From contig PAUV01000056.1 of NCBI GenBank assembly GCA_002712845.1, positions 3,892 through 16,852 on the forward strand: DNA of 12,961 bases. The letters are read 5' to 3'. Shown here in pieces: positions 1 to 5,945 of the stretch (position 1 is its first letter; each line of letters starts with the position of its first letter). Below the pieces are notes generated by a model. That model saw only the letters and a program-made list of their open reading frames with translations. It ran no database searches and had not been told where the DNA came from. This stretch comes from Rhodopirellula sp. (GTDB lineage Bacteria > Planctomycetota > Planctomycetia > Pirellulales > Pirellulaceae). The translations under genes were made by a program, and so were the position numbers.

Positions 1-2021
1 GCCTCGGTCACCTGATTAGTTTCCGCCGTCGGTTCAATGTCATACACCACGACCTCACCCAGATCAGTCAATACGATCAGTCTGCGCCCCTGAATGATTG
101 GTGGGACACGAACGTTTCCGGTGAGCCGGAAATTCTGGGTTTCCTGAACCTGCCCACCAGTTTCGTTAACGCGAAGCACCCTGAGGTTTGCATAGGCACT
201 GCCAGAATTAACAATGACAAAAACATGGCCTAGCAGTGGAACAGGTGGAACACTGACAGTTCCCGGCTCATGGCCTACGTAGAAACTTTCGACACAGGAT
301 CCATCACGTGTATTGAGCAGATACAGATTACTATGATCGCCGACGACGTAAGCCTTTTTAGCTCGATCATCCACACCGGGCGCAACATCGAGATTCTGAG
401 GAACTTGGGAAACCCATTTTGCGTCACCACTTTCGACGTCCAGACAGATCACACGGCCAGAATTCGTGGACACATAGATTTCATCACCGTTACTGATCGG
501 CTGCCCAAACGGCTCGCCTACTTTTGTTCGCCACAACACACGGCCATCATCTTCGCTGCAGCGCAAAACTTCTAATGTCGAGGATTCACTTAGCAGCACG
601 CCATCTTCGAGCCGCAAAGGTGGCAGTTCTTCCGAATATCCAACAAATTTTCGCCATCTCAGTTTTCCGTTCTCACCGTCGAACGCCAAGATCGACCCAC
701 CAGCTCGGAAGTAAAGAGTGACTCCACGCAACTCGGGAGCAACCTTTCCTGCCAAGGTGGTTAACAGCACTGACTCCGCACCACCATCTTCTACCACCGC
801 ATCACCAACCTCTGGCAAATCCGCTGACGGTTCAACCAAACTCTGCTGAATGTCACTGGCTTCCAAAATCAACTTGACGAGTCGCTCATTTTCCCTCAGG
901 TCGGGGAAATTTCGCAGGAGTGCAGTACGGGTATCGTACGCATCTTTGGTATTCTTCCCAGCGAGCGAAGTCATCATCGATTCCTCAGCCTTATCGAGAC
1001 TAATATTGCGATTAATATCACGCTCGACACGGGCTCGGTCCTCCTCCAAGGACAGTAATTTTCCTTCCAGATTCGTACGATCGGAAGCAGACATGTAAGC
1101 GGCGTTGTTCATCAGTTCCCGCTGCTCATCAAGTATTGCGAGCAGTTCCTGCTTTCGAGCCGTCTCTTTCGCGCGGCCTGCGGCCGAGGCAAGGTTTTGA
1201 GCAATTTTCACCATGAGAAGGGCTAAGTTCGATCGCTCTTCATTCATACCCTCCTCTTCAGCAATCGCTGGCAGCTTTTCTTTCGCGAGATTCACTGCCT
1301 GTTCTGGCTCCTGCTTGAACTCTGCAGCCTTATAAAGCTCAGTCATTGTGATACGCGTGCGTGCCAACGATGAGTACTGATGCTCATCGCCGAACATTTC
1401 GAGGAACGCGACATAGTCGCCCTGGGCATTTTGGTAAGTGCCGTCGTCGTAAGCTGAATTCGCTCTCGCAATGAAGGCATCAGCATCTTCCCGACCCAGA
1501 ATCGCCAAACCAGCTCCCAGAATCAGCAAGAAAAGAATGATAATCGCGACATAGCCGTAGATTTTGAACGAGTCCCAAACCGTCTTGGGCTCCTCAGGCC
1601 GTTTTCGCGAAGGCGTTGGCCTTTCACGAGGTGTTTCCTCTGACATCCCACCACCAATTGCCTCGACCCCAACCGCAGCCACTTCTACAGGAACGGCTTC
1701 CGCTTCGAATACGGGGGTCGCAACAGGCTCAACTGGTGTGGCATCCTCCACCACGACTGCAACTTCGTCTACACCGACTGTCAAATCTGAATCCGCAGCC
1801 GTCTCAGTAACCGGTTCCTCATATTCGCCACTACGCAATTCACCAATCAATTTGGTCGCCTGGAAATGCGTCAGCTGCCCATTGTCAACGAGTAGTTTGG
1901 CCACTGCCTCAGGCGTGATTCGCGTACCGCTTTGCTCCAATTGTTCGCGAAGCGCTTCGATGATCTCCTGATCAAGCAATCCCAGTCGCTCTATGCGGTC
2001 GATCAATTCGTTTGCAAGCAT
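1..2021 (-). CDS. Membrane-anchored PQQ-type beta-propeller protein, 3' end outside window
   Basis: The minus-strand reading frame opens at the ATG at 2021-2019 and stays open to the left edge, giving 673 residues without a stop; the C-terminus is missing. Residues about 4-62 form a charged helical segment ending in a 'QLTHFQATKLIGE' pattern, which resembles leader domains of planctomycete Ser/Thr kinases (from memory). An acidic Val/Ala/Glu-rich linker follows, then one transmembrane helix (about 155-176, LFLLILGAGLAIL) after a basic RKR stretch, so the N-terminus should be cytoplasmic. Residues about 180-395 are helical and charged, TPR- or coiled-coil-like. From about 430 come beta-propeller blades typical of PQQ-like repeats, such as ILAFDGENGKLRW (444-456), VICLDVESGDAKW (524-536) and LYLLNTRDG (566-574). 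The protein probably binds a partner or ligand in the periplasm. I see no evidence that it binds PQQ cofactor or is an enzyme. It lies 136 bp downstream of the second ExbD gene and likely belongs to that cluster. No clear ribosome-binding site precedes the ATG. Confidence 0.85.
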   Translation of the reverse strand, partial: MLANELIDRIERLGLLDQEIIEALREQLEQSGTRITPEAVAKLLVDNGQLTHFQATKLIGELRSGEYEEPVTETAADSDLTVGVDEVAVVVEDATPVEPVATPVFEAEAVPVEVAAVGVEAIGGGMSEETPRERPTPSRKRPEEPKTVWDSFKIYGYVAIIILFLLILGAGLAILGREDADAFIARANSAYDDGTYQNAQGDYVAFLEMFGDEHQYSSLARTRITMTELYKAAEFKQEPEQAVNLAKEKLPAIAEEEGMNEERSNLALLMVKIAQNLASAAGRAKETARKQELLAILDEQRELMNNAAYMSASDRTNLEGKLLSLEEDRARVERDINRNISLDKAEESMMTSLAGKNTKDAYDTRTALLRNFPDLRENERLVKLILEASDIQQSLVEPSADLPEVGDAVVEDGGAESVLLTTLAGKVAPELRGVTLYFRAGGSILAFDGENGKLRWRKFVGYSEELPPLRLEDGVLLSESSTLEVLRCSEDDGRVLWRTKVGEPFGQPISNGDEIYVSTNSGRVICLDVESGDAKWVSQVPQNLDVAPGVDDRAKKAYVVGDHSNLYLLNTRDGSCVESFYVGHEPGTVSVPPVPLLGHVFVIVNSGSAYANLRVLRVNETGGQVQETQNFRLTGNVRVPPIIQGRRLIVLTDLGEVVVYDIEPTAETNQVTE

Positions 2022-2157
2022 GTCTTTGTCGGTTTCTACAGTGAAAAATTATCAGTCAATGGTTTCTGCTTTGGCACCACCAGGGTTCCATCCGGGCTAA
2101 TGCTGTTGATCAAGGCAAAATGGGGTTCGATGAGTCATCAGGTTTGTTGTCTGGTCA

Positions 2158-2928
2158 TCAATAAAATTCCTCAACTTGCACGACTTCCAATTCGGCAAAG
2201 CCAGCAATGGTTCCTGCATCCATGGCATCGACCAACGAATGCAGCTTTGCCATTTCATGGACCTTTACGTTGAGCCGCATCGCGTCTTTGCTGGCAGACA
2301 GTGCTTCCTTGAAAGTCCTAATCAACCCCTGCTTTCCGACCGTTTCGCGTTCCCAGTCCTGCGCGATCACAAGAAAGCCACCGAATTCGTCAACCTCAAC
2401 CTCAATCGTTTCCAACTCATCATCTTCTTCATCAGTGACCTGGGTGCTCGGAGCGTCGGTCTGCTGACGTGGCATTTCAATTGATTTCTGCAAACTGAAG
2501 GCGGCCGTCACCATAAAGAAGATCAAGAGCAAGAACGTGACATCAACCATCGGAGTCATGTCCATCTCTTCTTCAGGACGTTTCTTCCGGATCAAGACCT
2601 CATCAATTTCATCTTCATCTTCCTCTTCAGCAGCTGCAGAACTCGCTGCCACCGAGGCCGCAGTTGCGGATTCCCGCGATGCCACACCTCGTGTCTTATC
2701 TTTTTTATCTACGGACTCAACGGCGATAGGTTCGGCAGCAACAACTTCCGCTCTTCGTTCACCTGCATCATTGCCACCAGCCAGACCAGATTCAACTTCC
2801 GCCCCAATCGACTTGTCCGGCACAGGCACGACCGCGTCACAGCTAGGGCAACGCACACTACGTCCTGCCAACCGATCATTGACGTGGTGGCTAGCCCCAC
2901 ACTCCGAGCAACTGACTTCGATCGACAT
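2158..2928 (-). CDS. ExbD/TolR-family proton-channel subunit with N-terminal zinc ribbon
   Basis: A 256-residue protein. Residues 1-32 hold two CxxC pairs (C7/C10 and C27/C30), the second as CPSC, typical of a small zinc ribbon. Residues 33-110 form a low-complexity Ala/Glu/Ser-rich linker. The ExbD signature follows at 122-146: MDMTPMVDVTFLLLIFFMV, a single transmembrane helix whose Asp129 aligns with the essential protonatable Asp of ExbD/TolR/MotB. Residues 150-256 are the periplasmic domain, with an acidic stretch (TDEEDDELE) and a C-terminal alpha/beta part. The family partners with ExbB/TolQ to convert the proton gradient into force on a periplasmic effector. Typical ExbD proteins are about 140 residues, so the extra ~110 cytoplasmic residues are unusual and suggest sensing or an extra cytoplasmic contact. 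It is the second ExbD of the cluster, 181 bp after the first. The ATG at 2928 lies directly before the ribbon and has no strong Shine-Dalgarno site. Confidence 0.9.
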   Translation of the reverse strand: MSIEVSCSECGASHHVNDRLAGRSVRCPSCDAVVPVPDKSIGAEVESGLAGGNDAGERRAEVVAAEPIAVESVDKKDKTRGVASRESATAASVAASSAAAEEEDEDEIDEVLIRKKRPEEEMDMTPMVDVTFLLLIFFMVTAAFSLQKSIEMPRQQTDAPSTQVTDEEDDELETIEVEVDEFGGFLVIAQDWERETVGKQGLIRTFKEALSASKDAMRLNVKVHEMAKLHSLVDAMDAGTIAGFAELEVVQVEEFY

Positions 2929-2958
2929 AAAAATAAACCCAATTTCTATTACGCATCC

Positions 2959-2980
2959 AACGTTTCAATACACAAACGTT
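2959..2980. repeat. Perfect 7-bp inverted repeat before the second exbD gene
   Basis: AACGTTT (2959-2965) and AAACGTT (2974-2980) are perfect reverse complements separated by 8 nt. The pair sits 31-52 nt upstream of the zinc-ribbon ExbD start codon at 2928, inside the 181-bp gap between the two exbD genes. It could be a small operator or an mRNA hairpin in the ExbD leader. No T-tract follows, so a terminator is unlikely. Function is inferred only from position. Confidence 0.4.
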
Positions 2981-3109
2981 CCCAGCTTTGGAAAGAAAGC
3001 AAAGGAACGATTTCAAGCTGCTCAATCAGACTCCGATACGTAGTCGCCGCAGCATCACAAAGGCCCTCATCGTCGGGCGTGGATCGCGTGACCGACCCTC
3101 ATTTTTCTG

Positions 3110-3595
3110 TCATTGCTCTTTCACGGCAATGTAAGTCGAATCCAGATCTTCGAAAGCATCTCCGATGATTTTCTGAACGCGTGTTACCTTTCCAACCTTC
3201 ACATTCGCATCTCCAAACAGCATGACATGCTGTTTGCTGTCCCCCAACGATTTCTCGAGTTCCTCTGTGATGTACTCGATGATTTCGGTTTCCTGAATTT
3301 CCTCATCGGTACTGAAGTTGGAACCATCCATTCGCGACAGGATGACCTCGTCACCCCCACTCGGGTTAATAAAAATGACTGCGGAATTTTTGGCGGCGAT
3401 CGCGAGACCATTATCTGCCTCGGGAATCGTACCGATCTTTGTTGGATCCATCGTTGAGCACACAATGAAGAAAATCAACAACAGAAACGTAATGTCGATC
3501 ATGGGCGTGATGTCCATCTCATCGTCGTCGCGTTTCTTGCGAGGCAACGCAAAGTCATCCTCGTCGTCTTCTATCAGATTTGGGTTATCACTCAT
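3110..3595 (-). CDS. ExbD/TolR-family proton-channel subunit
   Basis: A 161-residue protein with a short acidic then basic cytoplasmic tail (DDEDDFALPRKKRDDDE) and a single transmembrane helix at about 31-48 carrying the ExbD signature MDITPMIDITFLLLIFFIV. Asp34 matches the conserved proton-relay Asp of ExbD/TolR. The periplasmic domain (50-161) has an alpha/beta pattern ending in VQKIIGDAFEDLDSTYIAVKEQ-like strands, as in TolR/ExbD C-terminal domains. Length and layout are normal for the family, unlike the second ExbD downstream. It follows the ExbB gene by 97 bp and should form the inner-membrane motor with it, acting as the peptidoglycan- or effector-facing element. The GAAAG just before the ATG at 3595 is a poor ribosome-binding site. 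Confidence 0.93.
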   Translation of the reverse strand: MSDNPNLIEDDEDDFALPRKKRDDDEMDITPMIDITFLLLIFFIVCSTMDPTKIGTIPEADNGLAIAAKNSAVIFINPSGGDEVILSRMDGSNFSTDEEIQETEIIEYITEELEKSLGDSKQHVMLFGDANVKVGKVTRVQKIIGDAFEDLDSTYIAVKEQ

Positions 3596-3692
3596 CTTTC
3601 AGTCAAATTGGTATCAGAAGTTTCGCGTTTGATCATTCCCAGTCTTCACCTCGCTGAGAAGAAGAATGGGTACCGTTTCACCGACTCAAGCT

Positions 3693-4403
3693 TCACTCCA
3701 CACGGGACTGCGAAGTCATAGGCTCAACCGTTGACGCTGCTGTGCCACCGCGTGAAGACGAATACTTTGCCAACGCTTCCCGGTAGACGGTCATAAAACG
3801 GACCAGGCCTGCGCCGACGAGGTCTTCCATCTTTGCAATTCTAATATTGACGTTCGCAACCAAAATCATGAGTGGAATAGCAATGGCCAATCCACACGCG
3901 GTGGTGCGAAGGGCAATGTTAATATCCGACGCCAAAGCGGACGGCTCAACAGACTCAGATGTCGCAAGCGTTTCAAATGCTCCCATCATTCCAAAGACGG
4001 TTCCAAACAGTCCAATCATTGGAGCACTCTTGATTACAGTACTGACCCAACTGAGCCGGTACTCAACATCACTCATTACATCGCGTTGAAAGCGGTCCAT
4101 CACGAAAGTCCGGGCCTTCTTGTAACCCATCTCACGATGCTCAACGGCCATCCCGACAATCTGGGCGACCGCACGCTTGTCACCATCGCAATATTCGGTG
4201 ACGCCCTCAAAATCTCCACCAGCGAGCATCTGTTCAACATCGTCCATGAAGAAATCTTGCTCTTCCTCGGACTTAAAACGCTTCTGATTCACCCGTGACC
4301 AGACAATGACAATGCAATACAACCCCCAAAGAGCGACGCCAGCAAGAGCACCGTAAGTAGCATTGGAGATAATTTCGAAAAGGGACATTTCAGCAAGTAG
4401 CAT
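3693..4403 (-). CDS. MotA/TolQ/ExbB-family proton channel subunit
   Basis: A 236-residue protein with three predicted transmembrane helices: about 17-36, 119-143 and 164-187, separated by a cytoplasmic loop of some 80 residues (37-118), the usual ExbB/TolQ layout. The signature in the second helix reads APMIGLFGTVFGMMGAFE (127-144) and that in the third reads INIALRTTACGLAIAIP (161-177). These include the conserved Gly-Thr and Thr-Thr-Ala residues that line the proton path around the ExbD Asp. ExbB-type proteins form a pentamer around an ExbD dimer and use the proton motive force. The start at 4403 was chosen because AAGGAA lies 10 nt upstream (4414-4419); the alternative Met6 has no such site. 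It is the first gene of the channel set and sits behind a 520-bp leader or intergenic region. TolQ, ExbB and a dedicated gliding or secretion motor cannot be told apart from sequence alone. Confidence 0.93.
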   Translation of the reverse strand: MLLAEMSLFEIISNATYGALAGVALWGLYCIVIVWSRVNQKRFKSEEEQDFFMDDVEQMLAGGDFEGVTEYCDGDKRAVAQIVGMAVEHREMGYKKARTFVMDRFQRDVMSDVEYRLSWVSTVIKSAPMIGLFGTVFGMMGAFETLATSESVEPSALASDINIALRTTACGLAIAIPLMILVANVNIRIAKMEDLVGAGLVRFMTVYREALAKYSSSRGGTAASTVEPMTSQSRVE

Positions 4404-4551
4404 CGGCGGTCAGTTCCTTAACTTCGTAGCCAGAAATATTAAGTTCATTGTGATGAGCGTTCAGACCATTCACTGGGGTCTGATTGCATTTTGAAAAGTA
4501 ACGAGCGTCATCAACGCCCATCAGGATCAGAGGCAACCCAAAACGGGAATC

Positions 4552-4798
4552 GAGGTGATGGATGACCGTAATTGAGGTGATCCAGTTACCTGTTTCTCGC
4601 GGTTGGCTCCTAACAGCATATTCGAGTTGAGTTTTTCCTACTTGGTTCGACGGGCCCTGAACTGCAATTTTGGACAAATCTCGCAGTTTCGGGGGGGACT
4701 CGTAGGGGTGAATCGTCGATTCCCCCCTGTCGGCAGTCGATCCTTCGCTCCTCTCCGTTCCTCAGTTCCAGTAACTTGCGTCTTATCAGATCACCTCA
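4552..4798. repeat. Three GAGGTGAT motifs, two forming a 10-bp inverted pair
   Basis: GAGGTGAT occurs at 4552-4559 and 4574-4581 (22-bp period, close to two helical turns) and in reverse complement at 4790-4797. The second and third extend to a perfect 10-bp inverted repeat, TGAGGTGATC at 4573-4582 and GATCACCTCA at 4789-4798, which brackets the G/C-tract hairpins. They could be regulator half-sites or a long-range RNA stem. A 10-bp inverted pair in a region this size would arise by chance roughly one time in ten, so this is only suggestive. Confidence 0.35.
4691..4727 (-). promoter_or_regulatory. G/C-tract element with two competing hairpins in the exbB leader
   Basis: On the minus strand the element begins GGGGGGAATCG. 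This 5' arm can pair locally with CGATTC plus CCCC (4719-4705 region; one bulged A, loop GAC). It can also pair with the downstream CGAGTCCCCCC (4701-4691), giving 10 of 11 base pairs with one mismatch. The two pairings exclude each other, the layout expected of an attenuator or RNA switch. It lies about 290-325 nt upstream of the exbB ATG. No U-tract follows either hairpin, so transcription termination is not supported directly. Confidence 0.35.
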
Positions 4799-4877
4799 AA
4801 CCATTGGACGAATTGGTCATTGATCCCCTCTTCGTCGCCGATGATCGGTGACATTCCTCACGCGACCGCACCGCAAT

Positions 4878-4902
4878 CGCTCACCTCTCACAAGGGCGAG
4901 CG
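4878..4902 (-). terminator. Possible hairpin downstream of the 318-residue membrane protein gene
   Basis: In the minus-strand transcript CGCTCGCC and GGTGAGCG form an 8-bp stem (one G-U pair) with a 9-nt loop, about 21 nt after the stop codon. The wobble makes the pairing better on the minus than on the plus strand. Identical 9-bp copies of GCGACCGCA flank it at 4862-4870 and 4909-4917. No T-tract follows, so it is at best an atypical terminator or a 3'-end stabilising structure. Confidence 0.3.
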
Positions 4903-4923
4903 TACGAAGCGACCGCAACCATT

Positions 4924-5880
4924 TTACCTTTTTGGTTTTCGATAACGTTGACTCGTGACCTCAAATTTGTAGCCGCGTCCATCTGCTTTACTCTCAAAGA
5001 CTGTTTTCGCGATTTGAGTCACGGAGTTGTATCCCTTTGATTCCCAGTAAGCCTTTTCGATTTGGGCCAATTCATTTCCCAACTGCGTTGGAATGAATTT
5101 AAGCATTTGACGATTCGGCAGCGGAATACCGGCCTTCCCCAACAACTGCCTATCAAACTGCATCAGAGGACTCGGACTATTCCACATGAAATACAGTCTT
5201 TTCTCATCCTCAGTCTTCACAACCCGATATTTCTTAGGGCTGCCTGAAAGATTACTCGCAACATCGACTCCCTGAATCGATCCACCAATCGCTCCGAGCT
5301 CAATTTTGTAAAAGTCCAGTTGCTTTGCGTATAAGCCGATATCGCGGGCAGTGAAGTTAAGCTGCCATCGTTCGAATCGCGGGATAATATCCTCACCTTC
5401 CCCAGCAGGGCCCGGTGGACGACTGTCTCCCGCCCCTGTTCCCGCCGTCGTTGCGGTTGCCGTAGTATCGGTGGTAACGAGTGTCGCCGCTACTGAACTC
5501 ACAGCATCCGTCACAGCCTCAATCGTGTCCTGGAGCGTCGGCTCCATTAACTCTTCAACTTCCTCGGCGCCTGGCGGCTCAAAATCTCGCTCGAAGCCCT
5601 CGGGATTCTCACCCCGTCCGGCTGGATTCTCAATGATCGGCTCGATCGCACGAGGCGGAAATGCCCAGCGAGTCGTTAGGAAAATAATGACGACCATCAG
5701 CGTCAGCGTACCGATGAACAGAATAAGAGCCATCAGAAACGATGTGACCAGATCAAAACGGCTGGTCCGCAATTTCTCACGTTCAGCCGCCCGTTGGTGA
5801 ACCCGCGTCTCAGCCTGTGTTTGGTCTGATGCGTTTTGGGCTGTCTCATCGGTCGTTTTTTGGCCCATAGCTGATGCCAT
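4924..5880 (-). CDS. Single-pass membrane protein with large periplasmic domain, TonB-like layout, function unknown
   Basis: A 318-residue protein I do not recognise by family. Residues 1-42 are hydrophilic, charged and probably cytoplasmic. A single hydrophobic helix spans about 43-69 (LMALILFIGTLTLMVVIIFL). A Pro/Glu-rich segment (75-115), a Thr/Ala/Ser-rich stretch (125-150) and a Gly/Pro hinge (PPGPAGEGE, 155-163) lead to a globular C-terminal domain (165-318) with mixed alpha/beta character and a basic tail (RYRKPKR). This anchor-linker-domain layout is the one used by TonB and TolA, but I see no TonB C-terminal signature, so any functional likeness is inference. It lies 65 bp after the toroid/HEAT gene and upstream of ExbB, ExbD and ExbD, which suggests a coupling role for the proton-driven motor. 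A second in-frame ATG (5868) is possible; the first has a weak AGG about 8 nt upstream. Confidence 0.85.
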   Translation of the reverse strand: MASAMGQKTTDETAQNASDQTQAETRVHQRAAEREKLRTSRFDLVTSFLMALILFIGTLTLMVVIIFLTTRWAFPPRAIEPIIENPAGRGENPEGFERDFEPPGAEEVEELMEPTLQDTIEAVTDAVSSVAATLVTTDTTATATTAGTGAGDSRPPGPAGEGEDIIPRFERWQLNFTARDIGLYAKQLDFYKIELGAIGGSIQGVDVASNLSGSPKKYRVVKTEDEKRLYFMWNSPSPLMQFDRQLLGKAGIPLPNRQMLKFIPTQLGNELAQIEKAYWESKGYNSVTQIAKTVFESKADGRGYKFEVTSQRYRKPKR

Positions 5881-5945
5881 TTCGAAAACCTATCAATCTG
5901 TTCTTAAGTCGAGTCTGCGTTAACTAATTTGATCCTGTGCACGGC

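Larger units (their letters stand above)
4404..4923 (-). other. 520-bp leader/intergenic region upstream of exbB
   Basis: No convincing protein gene is present. A 95-codon minus-strand frame covering most of 4390-4677 needs a TTG start and has no recognisable sequence character. The region holds a hairpin just after the upstream gene (4878-4902), a G/C-tract element with two mutually exclusive hairpins (4691-4727), and three copies of GAGGTGAT or its complement. A weak minus-strand -10-like TAATAT (4441-4436) lies about 35 nt before the exbB start, but its -35 match is poor. The length and structure suggest either a separate promoter for the motor genes or a structured 5' leader. Confidence 0.5.

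Noticed and set aside
1564..1971. Ser/Thr-rich plus-strand frame
   Set aside because: It is the complement of the Val/Ala/Glu-rich linker and N-terminal domain of the propeller protein; the low-complexity composition is a shadow of that linker.
2022..2157. Promoter for the propeller gene (TTGACT with TAGAAA)
   Set aside because: The spacer is only 15 bp and the start point would fall almost on the start codon; not convincing.
2537..3043. Plus-strand Ser/Ala-rich frame opposite the zinc-ribbon ExbD
   Set aside because: It is antisense to a protein with clear family signatures and runs of acidic/alanine codons, which produce serine-rich shadows.
4390..4677. 95-codon minus-strand frame overlapping the exbB start
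   Set aside because: It needs a TTG start, shows no domain or signal, overlaps the exbB start by 14 nt and crosses the repeat-containing leader. Treated as chance.
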